Assembly: GCF_025231485.1 (NCBI RefSeq)
Contig: NZ_CP104003.1
Location: 3,983,960-4,047,959 of the forward strand
Source of the DNA: Salinirubellus salinus
GTDB taxonomy: Archaea; Halobacteriota; Halobacteria; Halobacteriales; Haloarculaceae
Reading direction: 5' to 3'
Length of the DNA stretch: 64,000 nt
Part shown: piece after piece, positions 7,860-16,099 of the stretch
How the letters are laid out: each line of letters begins with the position of its first letter
Numbering within the stretch: the stretch's first letter is position 1
Notes under the pieces: model-generated
What the model was told of the DNA's origin: nothing
Seen by the model: only the letters and a program-made list of their open reading frames with translations
Database searches by the model: none
Position numbers and translations under genes: made by a program

Positions 7860-8313
7860 GGGGGTCGACTCCCAGCGCCGGTGTCGCTCGGGAGTGCCCC
7901 GTACCGCTCCGGAGTCGACGGCGGTCTACTGGGGTCCGTTTCGACTCGCGCGCGCCCGGCGCCGCTCGTTCCCGTCGAGGGGACTGAACGGACGGTCGAG
8001 ACATCGAAATGCCGGTTTCCATGCCGTAGCGGCCCTCTAGTTCGTGATTCGGTGGAACGTGACGGTCGAGCGACTACTCCGATACGCCGGTCCGAGTGCC
8101 CAGACAGTCTCCACATTCGGTCCGAGTGCTCGGACCGTGCCGACCCGGCTCGGGGGCCCGTTCGGCCGGCCAATCCCCCGACGCCGCGACAGTCACTGGG
8201 TCGTACGTGGTGCTCGGGAGCGCTCCGTACGTGCCCGCTGTGGCCACCGTAACGGCTATGAACGGCCTGGCGTCGGGTCCGGATACCAGCCGCCGGGGAC
8301 GGTGTCGGACCTC
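7860..8313. other. 454-base non-coding region rich in palindromes
   Basis: No open frame here has haloarchaeal protein character. It holds a 9-bp inverted repeat GTCGACTCC/GGAGTCGAC (7864-7872, 7911-7919), two tandem copies of an 18-bp palindromic element (8089-8106 and 8119-8136), and a direct repeat CGTACGTG near 8203-8210 and 8227-8234. The region separates the PadR-like regulator from a run of small zinc-ribbon and winged-helix genes and looks regulatory. Confidence 0.6.
8089..8136. repeat. Two tandem copies of an 18-bp palindromic element
   Basis: Copy two, GGTCCGAGTGCTCGGACC at 8119-8136, is a perfect palindrome with 8-bp arms and a TG spacer. Copy one at 8089-8106 matches it at 15 of 18 positions and keeps the left arm intact. 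The copies are offset by exactly 30 bp, about three helical turns, so two dimers would bind on the same face of the DNA. This looks like an operator for a dimeric winged-helix protein. Confidence 0.6.
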
Positions 8314-8682
8314 ATGAAATGCAACAAGTGCGGACTACGCTCGGGGTACAACAGGGTGCTGGTGGCCGTCGACGACGGCCGGGAACTCGGGTTCCTCTGT
8401 CGTCGGTGCGAGGCCACCCAGTACGGGGAGACGCTGCGGGAGGGTCTCTGGGCCGAGACGGACGGGTGTGCGCTCTGCGCACGCGACAGTTTCGTCCGGC
8501 TGCCGGAGTGGTCGCCGAGACTGGTCGAGGAGGACGACCACCTCCGACTGCGCAACGAGTACACGGTGACCGAGGAGACAGTGTCGCTCTGTGACGAACA
8601 CTACGCCACGCTTACCGGCGAGGCACGCCGCGAGACGCACCCGACGGAGGGCCATGCTACACCAGGGACCGAGCGGTCGTAA
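8314..8682 (+). CDS. Cys-rich zinc-binding protein, 122 aa
   Basis: The protein begins MKCNKCGLRSGYN and has further cysteine pairs at FLCRRCEATQ and GCALCARD plus a lone SLCDEHY near the end, so two zinc sites are likely. The middle is acidic (LVEEDDHLRLRNEY). No family was recognised. I start at ATG 8314, right where the CxxC motif begins; GTG 8302 would add four residues. Its end overlaps the next gene by 29 bases, and it heads a run of three small genes in the same direction. A nucleic-acid-binding or redox-switch role is possible but unproven. Confidence 0.6.
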   Translation: MKCNKCGLRSGYNRVLVAVDDGRELGFLCRRCEATQYGETLREGLWAETDGCALCARDSFVRLPEWSPRLVEEDDHLRLRNEYTVTEETVSLCDEHYATLTGEARRETHPTEGHATPGTERS

Positions 8683-8944
8683 CGGGATCGCGGCGGCCGA
8701 GGTGGACGGCTACGACCGGCGCATCCTCGAACTGCTCGAGTCGGTGGCCTGCCCGCTCTGTCCGCCGAGCATCGCCGTGAACGTCCGCTCGAGCCCGACC
8801 GACGCGCGGGTCCGCTGTCAGAAACTCCACGGCCTCGGCTTGCTGGACACCGAGGAGCGGGGCCGCAAGGCGTTCACCCTGAGCACGACCGGGGAGGACT
8901 TCGTCGCCGGCAACGTCACCGTCGAGTCGCTGCGGTGGCGGTGA
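8654..8944 (+). CDS. Small winged-helix DNA-binding protein, 96 aa
   Basis: The sequence DRRILELLESVACPLCPPSI followed by RVRCQKLHGLGLLDTEERGR and KAFTLSTTGEDFV has the layout of a winged-helix domain: a first helix, a recognition helix ending in the typical L-x-x-x-G-L-L-D turn, and a beta wing. An unusual CPLC pair and a third Cys sit within the domain and might bind zinc or act as a redox sensor. It starts inside the previous gene (29-base overlap) at ATG 8654. It is a candidate binder of the palindromes upstream of this gene run. Confidence 0.65.
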   Translation: MLHQGPSGRNGIAAAEVDGYDRRILELLESVACPLCPPSIAVNVRSSPTDARVRCQKLHGLGLLDTEERGRKAFTLSTTGEDFVAGNVTVESLRWR

Positions 8945-8948
8945 GTCC

Positions 8949-9314
8949 GTGCGCCGCGAGGACCACCCGTCAGTCTCGGCACAGCTCCGACGCGCGGGAC
9001 ACCCACTCTCGACGCGCGAACTCGTGGGGCACAGTCGGGCCGCGGCCGGTATCGACGGCGTCGAACGGTTCCGCCCGGTCCCCTCTGGCCAGACGACCCC
9101 TCACGACCCCACCCCGCGCAGCGAGGCCGTCTACTACCTCCGCCGGCACCACGCCCCGCGGGACGTGGTCGAGCGGTGGGTCGAGGCGAACCGGCACCTG
9201 CTCGAACGCACCTCCCGGCGCGACGTGCGCCGCGCCGTCGCGGTGTACGGGACGCGGTTCGTGACGGCGTGGGAGGCCGTCGCCGACGACGCCTACGACG
9301 GCCGGGCGCTCTGA
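8949..9314 (+). CDS. Hypothetical protein, 121 aa
   Basis: A GTG at 8949, four bases after the preceding stop, opens a frame with good haloarchaeal codon use. The C-terminal half (EAVYYLRRHHAPRDVVERWV, RDVRRAVAVYGTRFVTAWEA) is helical and basic and looks like a genuine folded domain. The N-terminal third is low in conserved features. No family recognised. Tight spacing with the winged-helix gene implies co-transcription. Confidence 0.5.
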   Translation: MRREDHPSVSAQLRRAGHPLSTRELVGHSRAAAGIDGVERFRPVPSGQTTPHDPTPRSEAVYYLRRHHAPRDVVERWVEANRHLLERTSRRDVRRAVAVYGTRFVTAWEAVADDAYDGRAL

Positions 9315-9382
9315 GTGGTCGCCCAGTCGGGAGCCCGTCACGAAAGCCGTACATTCAGATACCACCCCGCCGACTCCCCGGT

Positions 9383-9856
9383 ATGTCGCCACTCGTCGTC
9401 GACGCGCCGCTGTCGGTTCCACTCCTGTTCCTCGCGGCCATCCCGGCCGCCGTCGTCGCCACGCTCGCGATGGACCTCGTGATGCCACGGCTCCGCGAGG
9501 GGGAGACGCCGCCGCAGGTCGCCAGCGGCGTCCTCACCGAGCGTGCGCCCGACAACGCCCCCCGACGGCTGGCGTCGGTGGTCCACTACGTCGCCGGGGC
9601 GCTCACCGGCCCGCTGTTCGTCTGGCTCTTCCTCGTCGCCAACGAGTTCCTCTCGCCGCCCGAACTCGCGGGGGCGGCCGCCGGCGTCGTCCTCTACCCC
9701 CTGATGGTCGGGTTCTTCGTCCTCTTCGTGCTCCCGCGGGCCAGCGGGATGCCACAGCGCCGAGCTAGCGTCGTCGCGCGGGCGTGGGCCATCGAGGCGT
9801 TCGTCTACGTCCTCGTCCTCGTCCCGCTGGTGACGGCCGCGGCGCTGTACCTGTAG
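9383..9856 (+). CDS. Four-helix integral membrane protein, 157 aa
   Basis: Four hydrophobic segments are evident: LFLAAIPAAVVATLAMDLVM, VVHYVAGALTGPLFVWLFLV, AAGVVLYPLMVGFFVLFVLP, and AFVYVLVLVPLVTAAALYL at the C-terminus. A conserved-looking loop GETPPQVASGVLTERAPDNA lies between the first two. The pattern of a small loop with Pro/Thr residues between helices one and two recalls uncharacterised haloarchaeal membrane proteins, but I could not name the family. ATG 9383 is the first start that gives a full first helix. Monocistronic by position. Confidence 0.65.
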   Translation: MSPLVVDAPLSVPLLFLAAIPAAVVATLAMDLVMPRLREGETPPQVASGVLTERAPDNAPRRLASVVHYVAGALTGPLFVWLFLVANEFLSPPELAGAAAGVVLYPLMVGFFVLFVLPRASGMPQRRASVVARAWAIEAFVYVLVLVPLVTAAALYL

Positions 9857-10017
9857 CCCGCCGGGCCGTCGCTCGTGCCCCCGGCGCCACGCTGCCCGAT
9901 AGATACATGTCGGAAAAGGTGTTGACTGGCTCTAGAGACCGGATACCCGCTCCGAACGACACCCATGCTCTCAGACCCTCTCGAAGCCGACTCTATCGGC
10001 AGACGGCGGGGCCTCCG

Positions 10018-11844
10018 ATGACGTTCAGCGTCCTCGCCGACCCGACCGACGAGACCATCCGCGTCCTCCACGTCGAGGACGACCCGGCGTTCGCCGACCT
10101 GACCCAGTCGTTCCTCGAGCGCGAGCGGGACGGCATCACCGTCGACTCGGTCACGAGCGTCGAGGCCGGGCTGGACCGGCTCGCGGCCGACGACCCCGAG
10201 TACGACTGCGTCGTCTCGGACTACGACATGCCGGGGACCAACGGCATCGAGTTCCTCGAACGGGTCCACCAGCACCACCCGGACCTCCCGTTCGTCCTGT
10301 TCACCGGGAAGGGGAGCGAGGAGGTGGCCAGCGAGGCCATCACCGCGGGCGTCTCGGACTACCTCCAGAAGGAGACGAATCCGGACCAGTACACGCTGCT
10401 CGCCAACCGTATCGAGAACCTCGTCGAGCAGCACCGCTCGCGCCGGGCGCTGGAGGCGAGTCAGGAGCGGCTCTCGCTGTTCGTCGAGCAGTCCCCGCTC
10501 GGCATCATCGAGTGGGACACGGACATGACCGTCCTCGGCTGCAACGCGGCCGCCGAGGAGATACTCGGCTACGAGGAGGCCGACCTCGTCGGCGAGTCCT
10601 ACCGCGTCGTCGTCGCCGAGGCGAGTCGCTCGGACGTGGACGAACTGGTCGGGGAACTCACGGAGGTCCGCGGCGGGTTCCACAGCGTCGACCAGAACGT
10701 CCGTGCCGACGGCGAGGTCATCACCTGCGAGTGGCACAACCGCGTCATCACCGACGATTCGGGGACGCCCGTGGCCATCTTCTCGCAGTTCCGCGACGTG
10801 ACCGACCGCGAGGAGCGCGAACGCGAGCTGGAGGCGATCCGGACCCGGTATCGCCTGCTGGTCGAGAACTTCCCCGACGGTGCGGTGTTCCTCTTCGACG
10901 ACGACCTGAGGTACACGCTCGCCGGCGGGCAGGAGCTCGAGGCGGTCGGGCTCTCCTCGACGGACTTCGAGGGGTCGACGCCGTACGACGTGTTCCCCGA
11001 GGACATCGCCGAGGAGACGGTGGCCCACTACCGGCGGGCGCTGACGGGCGAGCGTGGCACGTTCGAGCAGTCGTATCAGGGCGGTCGCTACCGCATCGTC
11101 ACGCTCCCGATCCGGGACGGCGACGGCGAGGTGGTCGCGGGGATGGCGGTGTCGCTGAACGTGACCGAGGTCCGGCGTCAGGCGGCGGCGCTCGAGCGGC
11201 AGCTCGAGCGGATGGAGGAGTTCGCGAGCGTCGTGAGCCACGACCTGCGCAACCCACTCGACGTGGCGGCCGGTCGCCTCGACCTCGCGATGGAGGAGTG
11301 TGACAGCGAGCACCTCGTGGCCGTCGAGCGCGCGCACACCCGGATGCGGACGCTCGTCGGCGACCTCCTGACGCTCGCCCGGACGGGCGAGCCGGTGGAG
11401 ACCACGGAGCCGGTCGAGCTGGCAGCGGTGGCAGACCGGAGCTGGTTCGGTGTGGACACCGCCGAGGCGACGCTCCGCGTCGAGACCGACCGGACCGTCC
11501 GGGCCGACGCGACCCGCCTCGAACAGTTGTTCGAGAACCTCTTCCGGAACTCGGTGGAGCACGGCGGCGACTCCGTCGTGGTGACCGTCGGGGACCTCGA
11601 CACCGCCGACGGCGACCCCGACGGCTTCTACGTGGCGGACGACGGCCCCGGCATCCCGCCCGGCGAGCGCGAGACCGCGTTCGAGGCCGGCTACTCGACC
11701 TCCGAGCGCGGGACGGGGTTCGGCCTCCGCATCGTCCGGCAGGTGGCCGAGACCCACGGCTGGACGGTCGAGGTGACCGAGAGCGAGTCCGGCGGCGCCC
11801 GCTTCGAGGTGCGTGGCGTCGACGTGGTCGAGCGCGGAGCCTGA
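10018..11844 (+). CDS. Hybrid sensor histidine kinase: receiver-PAS-PAS-HisKA-HATPase
   Basis: A 608-residue soluble signalling protein. Residues about 15-125 form a response-regulator receiver (RVLHVEDDPAFADLTQ; phosphoacceptor Asp68 in CVVSDYDMPGTNG; LFTGKGSEE; DYLQKET). Two PAS domains follow at about 150-275 (LGIIEWDTDMTVLGCNAAAE) and 280-395 (LFDDDLRYTLAGGQELEAVG). The HisKA box is VVSHDLRNPLD with His408. The ATPase has the N box NLFRNSVEHGG, then DDGPGIP and GTGFGLRIV. No membrane segment is present, so it senses an intracellular signal. I start at ATG 10018, where the receiver begins; ATG 9907 in frame is possible but adds unconserved sequence. No dedicated output regulator is adjacent, which is usual in haloarchaea. 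Confidence 0.9.
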   Translation: MTFSVLADPTDETIRVLHVEDDPAFADLTQSFLERERDGITVDSVTSVEAGLDRLAADDPEYDCVVSDYDMPGTNGIEFLERVHQHHPDLPFVLFTGKGSEEVASEAITAGVSDYLQKETNPDQYTLLANRIENLVEQHRSRRALEASQERLSLFVEQSPLGIIEWDTDMTVLGCNAAAEEILGYEEADLVGESYRVVVAEASRSDVDELVGELTEVRGGFHSVDQNVRADGEVITCEWHNRVITDDSGTPVAIFSQFRDVTDREERERELEAIRTRYRLLVENFPDGAVFLFDDDLRYTLAGGQELEAVGLSSTDFEGSTPYDVFPEDIAEETVAHYRRALTGERGTFEQSYQGGRYRIVTLPIRDGDGEVVAGMAVSLNVTEVRRQAAALERQLERMEEFASVVSHDLRNPLDVAAGRLDLAMEECDSEHLVAVERAHTRMRTLVGDLLTLARTGEPVETTEPVELAAVADRSWFGVDTAEATLRVETDRTVRADATRLEQLFENLFRNSVEHGGDSVVVTVGDLDTADGDPDGFYVADDGPGIPPGERETAFEAGYSTSERGTGFGLRIVRQVAETHGWTVEVTESESGGARFEVRGVDVVERGA

Positions 11845-11893
11845 CCCTCGCCGGGCACCCCGACTTATGTCACTGGCGCGAGTCGACACGCAC

Positions 11894-12268
11894 ATGGGAG
11901 ACAGCGACAAGCCGTTCGGTCTCGGGCGGGTCCTCCTCGGCCTCGGTCTCGCCCTGCAGGCGAGCGAGGACTTCCGCGACATGGACGACACCGTCGAGTA
12001 CGCCGAGAGCGCGGGCGTCCCGATGCCGGAACTCGCCGCGCCGTTCGCGTCCGGGATGATGCTCGTCTGCGGGCTGGGAATCGCGCTCTGGAAGGCTCCG
12101 AAGATCGCGACCGGTGGTGCGGCCGCGTTCCTCGCCGTCGTGACGACGCAGATGCACGACTTCTGGAACAAGCCCGAGGAGAAACGCGACGGCGAGCGAC
12201 TCGCCTTCTGGGGGAACCTGGCGATGTTCGGTGGCGTACTGGCGATGCTGCGCGAGGCCTGGAAGTAG
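11894..12268 (+). CDS. DoxX-like membrane protein, 124 aa
   Basis: The protein has four weakly hydrophobic helices: FGLGRVLLGLGLALQASEDF, SGMMLVCGLGIALWKAPKIA, TGGAAAFLAVVTTQMHDFWN and GNLAMFGGVLAMLREAW. The Arg in the first helix, the QMHDFWN loop and the terminal NLAMFGG helix fit the DoxX/SURF4-like family. DoxX proteins are linked to respiratory-chain or thiol-redox membrane complexes, but the role here is open. ATG 11894 lies about 28 bases after a CTTATGT box that otherwise could be mistaken for an earlier start at 11867. It ends one base before the convergent aldo/keto reductase. Confidence 0.75.
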   Translation: MGDSDKPFGLGRVLLGLGLALQASEDFRDMDDTVEYAESAGVPMPELAAPFASGMMLVCGLGIALWKAPKIATGGAAAFLAVVTTQMHDFWNKPEEKRDGERLAFWGNLAMFGGVLAMLREAWK

Positions 12269-13066
12269 TCAGTCCTGCCACGGCGACCCGTCGGGGTCGA
12301 ACTTCCGGTAGCGCTCCTCGATACCGTCGAGGCGTGCGACGTCCTCGTCGGTGAGTTCCAGGTCGAGCGCCGCCCAGTTGTCCGCGAGGTGCTCACGCCC
12401 CGTCGCCTTCGGGATGGGTGCACAGTCCTTCGCCAGCAGCCACGCGAGACAGACCTGTGCGGGGGAGATGCCACGGCGCTCGGCGACGGCCACGACCTCG
12501 GGCACGTCCAGCGCGTCGCGGCGGCAGAACGGGGCGTAGGCGACGAGGTCGGCACCCACGTCCTCGCACGCCGCGACGAGGTCCTCGCGCGGCGGCAAGA
12601 GCGGGTGTATCTCCACCTGGTTCGCGGCGATGGGCGCCTCCAGTAGCTCGGCTGCCTCCCGCAACAGGTCGGGGGTGAAGTTCGAGACGCCGACGTGGCG
12701 GGTCAGCCCACGGTCGCGGAGTGCATCGAACGCGGGCAGCGTCTCCGCGGGGTCGTACGCCCCGAGCGGCCAGTGGACGTAGAGCAGGTCGACGTAGTCG
12801 AGAGCGAGTCGGTCGAGGCTCGCCTCGGCCGTCGCCAGCACGTCCTCGCGAGCGAGGTTCTCTGGGTGGACCTTCGTGGCGACGAAGACGTCCTCGCGGT
12901 CGACGTCGGCCCCGCGGACGCCGCGGCCGACGGCCGCCTCGTTCCCGTACATCTGGGCGGTGTCGACGTGGCGGTACCCGAACTCGAGCGCCGTGCGGAC
13001 GCTCTCGGCGCACTGCTCGGGGTCGTCGTTGCCGGAGGTACCGAGGCCGAGTCGGGGGACGGTCAC
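12269..13066 (-). CDS. Aldo/keto reductase
   Basis: A complete 265-residue AKR barrel enzyme. The catalytic tetrad is visible: Asp and Tyr in HVDTAQMYGNE, Lys in VATKVHPENL and His in LLYVHWPLG. The cofactor-binding end shows CLAWLLAKDCAPIPKATGREHL, typical of NADPH-binding AKRs. It reduces aldehydes or ketones to alcohols in the cytoplasm; the exact substrate cannot be read from sequence. The GTG start overlaps the stop of the upstream winged-helix gene by four bases, so the pair is co-translated and the regulator may control this reductase. Confidence 0.9.
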   Translation of the reverse strand: MTVPRLGLGTSGNDDPEQCAESVRTALEFGYRHVDTAQMYGNEAAVGRGVRGADVDREDVFVATKVHPENLAREDVLATAEASLDRLALDYVDLLYVHWPLGAYDPAETLPAFDALRDRGLTRHVGVSNFTPDLLREAAELLEAPIAANQVEIHPLLPPREDLVAACEDVGADLVAYAPFCRRDALDVPEVVAVAERRGISPAQVCLAWLLAKDCAPIPKATGREHLADNWAALDLELTDEDVARLDGIEERYRKFDPDGSPWQD

Positions 13067-13308
13067 TGGTCGGTCAGGGAGTAGACCCGCTTGCGCGCGT
13101 CGCGGAGACAGACCGCCTCGTCGACGATGTCGGCGTTCTTGAGGTCTGCGACGGCGCTCCGGACGGTCCGGGCAGACAGGCGGGTCCGCTCGACGAGCTC
13201 CACCTGCGTGAGGTCGGGTTCGCGTTCGAGGACGAAGTGGACGAACTTCGCGCTGGGCGGGAGCGAGTCGAGGGCGGCGCTCTCTGTAGTGGCTTTCGCC
13301 TGTGACAT
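13063..13308 (-). CDS. Winged-helix (MarR-like) regulator, 81 aa
   Basis: The short protein consists of little more than one winged helix: KFVHFVLEREPDLTQVELVE, TRLSARTVRSAVADLKNADI (recognition helix) and a wing VCLRDARKRVYSLTD. This matches the haloarchaeal MarR/TrmB-type minimal HTH proteins. It is translationally coupled to the aldo/keto reductase downstream, so I infer local regulation of that gene and of itself. The start at ATG 13308 gives an intact first helix. Confidence 0.75.
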   Translation of the reverse strand: MSQAKATTESAALDSLPPSAKFVHFVLEREPDLTQVELVERTRLSARTVRSAVADLKNADIVDEAVCLRDARKRVYSLTDQ

Positions 13309-13615
13309 TCGTCTCCGACTACGGCCGGCCCCATCATCAACGTTCGACGGCCGTGGGGATACCTGATTACACTCGTGTCACCCGGCGGGCGACGATTCTG
13401 CCGGCTCGAACCTATCGCTACCGGCACTCGTTTCGGGTGTCGACGGACAGAGTACCGACCCACGTCGATAGAGAGTCGCGAGGGCTCGGTCGGTGCCGAC
13501 GGCCCGACCGTGGCTGCGCGGAGCGGCGACTACCGTGGGCACGGCCCGTCGCTCCAGCGGTCACGGCCGGCACGCGGGCGCGAGCCGCGGCGCGCCGGTG
13601 TGGCTGCCGCCCCGT
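13309..13615. other. 307-base intergenic region, nothing coding seen
   Basis: The region lies upstream of the minus-strand winged-helix gene and downstream of the minus-strand VOC gene. It should contain the promoter of the former near 13330-13345, but no clear TATA box stands out. Open frames across it are Arg-rich artefacts of high GC. Confidence 0.5.
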
Positions 13616-14233
13616 CTAGCGGTAGTCCCGTCCCGCCGCGGCCGGCCGGATGTCGTTCTCGACCACGGGGAGGCCGAGTGCTTCGAGCGCCGCGACCATG
13701 TGCTTGGAGGTGACGAACTCGGCCCCGTCCTCGAGTCGCAGGCCGTGGGCGTGGGCGAGCACCTCCCCCCGGCGGGCGTCCGGGATCTCGAACTTGTCCG
13801 CGACGAGTTCGATGGTCAGGCCGTTGTGGTCCTCGGTGTAGAGCGCGTGGAAGGCACCGCGGTCGTACTCGCTGACGGGCTTGCCCGCGTCCTCCAGCGC
13901 CGCGTAGGTCTCGGCCACCGCGTCGGCCTCGATACGGAACGCGAGGTGGTGGACCTGTCCGGGGTCGGGGTCCGGCAGGTCGACGCGCTCGCGGTCCTCG
14001 TGGACGAAGAAGGTGAGCAGGCGGCCGTCGCCGGTGTCGAAGTAGAGGTGGGTGAGGTGGTTCCGGTCGAGGTTCGGCTGGCTGAGGACGAGCGGCAGGC
14101 CGAGCAGGTCGCGGTAGAACGCGATGGTCTCGGCGGGGTCCGTCCCCTCCAGCGTGACGTGGTCGGTGCCGACCACGCTGACCGGCGCGTCGGGTGTCTC
14201 GGTGCCGATATGCGTCGCTGTCTGCTGTGACAT
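13616..14233 (-). CDS. VOC-family dioxygenase/glyoxalase-like protein
   Basis: The 205-residue protein shows one clear VOC half: VVGTDHVTLEGTDPAETIAF, then FYRDLLGLPLVLSQPN, LYFDTGDGRLLTFFV, then VHHLAFRIEADAV and DHNGLTIELVADKFEIPDA. The likely metal ligands are His in DHVTLE, His in VHHLAF and Glu in TIELV, as in glyoxalase I and extradiol ring-cleaving dioxygenases. The C-terminal 50 residues (KHMVAALEALGLPVVENDIR) extend beyond the standard fold. The substrate is unknown. The gene stands alone, with an upstream gap of 87 bases to a CBS gene on the same strand. Confidence 0.8.
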   Translation of the reverse strand: MSQQTATHIGTETPDAPVSVVGTDHVTLEGTDPAETIAFYRDLLGLPLVLSQPNLDRNHLTHLYFDTGDGRLLTFFVHEDRERVDLPDPDPGQVHHLAFRIEADAVAETYAALEDAGKPVSEYDRGAFHALYTEDHNGLTIELVADKFEIPDARRGEVLAHAHGLRLEDGAEFVTSKHMVAALEALGLPVVENDIRPAAAGRDYR

Positions 14234-14320
14234 CTGGACACCCGACCGTAGGGGCCGAACGGTGATATATTCCCGGTGACACGGCCGTAACCGGGCGTTT
14301 CGCGGGTTCGGTCGTTCGGC

Positions 14321-14704
14321 TCAGACCAGCGTCTCGCGGAGGTCCGTCGAGGAGACCATCCCGACGTAGTCCCGGTCGTCGCCGATGACCGGGAGGTGGT
14401 TGATGCCGTAGTTCGTCATCATCGCGGCGGCCTCGCCCAGGCGGAGGTCGGAACTCACCGACTCGACGGGCGCGGTCATGACGTCCTCGACGGCCAGCGC
14501 CGCGGGGTCCTCCCCCTCGACGACGACGTCGAGGACGTCCGTGCTCGTGACGATACCCGCCTGTCCGCCGGGGACCAGGAGGGCGTTGAAGTCGTGTTCG
14601 CGCATGACCGTCGCGGCCTCGCGGACCGTCGCGGTCGCGGAGATGGTCTCGACGGGGGCGGTCATCACCGACTCGACGCGGCGCTCGCTCTCTCCCATAT
14701 CCAT
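14321..14704 (-). CDS. Tandem CBS-domain protein
   Basis: Two CBS domains fill the protein: SVMTAPVETISATATVREAA with HDFNALLVPGGQAGIVTSTD, and DVMTAPVESVSSDLRLGEAA with NHLPVIGDDRDYVGMVSSTD. The repeated DVMTAPVE entry motif shows the internal duplication. As a free Bateman module it probably binds AMP/ATP or S-adenosyl compounds and acts on a partner protein. I start at ATG 14704; 14698 is two codons further in and 14719 is an upstream alternative. Confidence 0.85.
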   Translation of the reverse strand: MDMGESERRVESVMTAPVETISATATVREAATVMREHDFNALLVPGGQAGIVTSTDVLDVVVEGEDPAALAVEDVMTAPVESVSSDLRLGEAAAMMTNYGINHLPVIGDDRDYVGMVSSTDLRETLV

Positions 14705-14767
14705 GCGGGGTGCCAGCACGGCTTGTGTCTTGGCATCGCCCCGAATCTCGCCGGCCGACCGCCCCGT

Positions 14768-14944
14768 TCACTCCGGCTTGGCGAAGTAGCTGGTGAGCGC
14801 CCCGGAGAGGAACGCGGCGATAGCCACGCTGAGCAGGGCGTCCTGCCGGGTCCACTCGTGGCCCTCCTCCTCGGTGAGGACGGTGATGCCGACGCTCAGG
14901 ACGAGCGAGACGATGCCGTTGACGAGGTGCTTCGTGAGCCCCAT
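14768..14944 (-). CDS. Small membrane protein, 58 aa
   Basis: The sequence starts MGLTKHLVNGIVSLVLSVGI, has a charged loop LTEEEGHEWTRQDA, and ends with a second helix LLSVAIAAFLSGALTSYFAKPE. It is therefore a two-helix hairpin with a short acidic outer loop. No family recognised, but the codon use and compact fold look genuine. ATG 14971 would add nine residues (MASALVRGG) and is equally possible; it would leave 17 bases to the stop of the upstream EamA gene, suggesting an operon. Confidence 0.55.
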   Translation of the reverse strand: MGLTKHLVNGIVSLVLSVGITVLTEEEGHEWTRQDALLSVAIAAFLSGALTSYFAKPE

Positions 14945-14988
14945 ACCGCCGCGTACGAGCGCCGAGGCCATAGCCCTCGGGGCTCCGG

Positions 14989-15933
14989 CTATCGGTCCCG
15001 CATCGTCTGGACCCGGCCCGCGGCGTCGTTCGCCGCCACCCGGAGCGTGTCGCCCTCCAGCAGGCCGAAGCCGACGAGGACGAGGCAGAACCCGGCGGCC
15101 GCCTCGGACGAGGGGACGTAGCCGAAGACGGCGAACGAGAGGACGGCGGCCGTCAGCGGTTCGAGGTAGCCAACGAGGTTCGTCCGCGTCGCGCCCACGG
15201 CGTCGAGCAACTCGAAGTAGGCGACGAACGCGACCACGCCCGGCCCGAGGACGAGGAACGCGAGCGAGAGCAGGCCCGTCGTCGAGACGGCGACGGCCTG
15301 CGGTTCCCCAGTCGCGAGGCTCCCGGCGTGGAGCAGGCTCGCGCCCAGCACCATCCCCCAGCCCTGCCGGGCGCCGACCGAGAGGCCGGGGTCGGTCCGA
15401 CGCAGGAGCACGCTCCCGAGCGCGAACGCGGCCGTCGCGCCGAGGACGAGGAGCGCCCCGTCGAGGGGGATGCCGCCCGCCCCGAACGGGTCGGTCACGG
15501 CGAGGACGCCGAGGAAGCCCACGCCGACGCCGGCGTAGTCGCTCGGCGCGAGCCCCTCGTCGTCGAGCAGGAACGGGGCGAGCAGGGCCGTCAACACCGG
15601 CGAGAGCGCGACGACGGCCGCCGCCACCGCCCCCGGCACGGTCTCCTGACCGACGTAGAGCAGCGCGTGGTGCGCGAAGACCACGAAGACGGAAAGGGTG
15701 GCCACGCTCAGCAGGTCGTCGCGGGTCCGCGGCCGCCAGCGGCTCCCACCGCCGACGGCGAGCGCGAGGACGACGACCCCCGCGAGGTCGTACCTGACGG
15801 CGGCGAACAGGAGCGCCGGCCACTCCGAGACGCCGGCCTCGATGGCGACGAAGGACCCGCCCCACAGCGTGGCGACGAGGACGAACAACAGCGGTACACG
15901 TGGAACTCGACTCCAACTGACTCGGCTTCGCAT
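14989..15933 (-). CDS. EamA/DMT-family transporter
   Basis: A 314-residue protein with ten predicted helices arranged as two EamA repeats. The first starts LLFVLVATLWGGSFVAIEAG and includes PGAVAAAVVALSPVLTALLA; the second includes LLVLGATAAFALGSVLLRRT and TRTNLVGYLEPLTAAVLSFA. These are the usual signatures of drug/metabolite transporters that export amino acids, nucleosides or other small molecules. The gene is divergent from the Lrp-type regulator at 16100; the shared 166-base intergenic region could carry a common operator. Confidence 0.9.
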   Translation of the reverse strand: MRSRVSWSRVPRVPLLFVLVATLWGGSFVAIEAGVSEWPALLFAAVRYDLAGVVVLALAVGGGSRWRPRTRDDLLSVATLSVFVVFAHHALLYVGQETVPGAVAAAVVALSPVLTALLAPFLLDDEGLAPSDYAGVGVGFLGVLAVTDPFGAGGIPLDGALLVLGATAAFALGSVLLRRTDPGLSVGARQGWGMVLGASLLHAGSLATGEPQAVAVSTTGLLSLAFLVLGPGVVAFVAYFELLDAVGATRTNLVGYLEPLTAAVLSFAVFGYVPSSEAAAGFCLVLVGFGLLEGDTLRVAANDAAGRVQTMRDR

Positions 15934-16099
15934 CGTATCTGTTCCGGCGAAACGGACTCACGTTGATAAGCACGACTATCGGAGGCCGTCTTCCGAGGCA
16001 AGACTCTCACCACCGTGGCCATATCTCGGATCGGATTCGATATACGTCTCCGAAGTCGAATCTCGTTGAGACTATGTGGTGTCGACTCGTGACAGGGGT

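Noticed and set aside
8044..8313. N-terminal extension of the zinc protein at 8314
   Set aside because: The in-frame sequence runs across the 18-bp palindromes and has no protein character; ATG 8314 starts at the first CxxC.
8970..9488. 172-codon minus frame
   Set aside because: It lies opposite the better-supported frame at 8949-9314 and the start of the membrane protein at 9383, and its N-terminal part is Arg-rich.
9805..12555. 916-codon open frame on the minus strand
   Set aside because: It is antisense to the hybrid histidine kinase, which has complete catalytic motifs; the translation has no recognisable domain.
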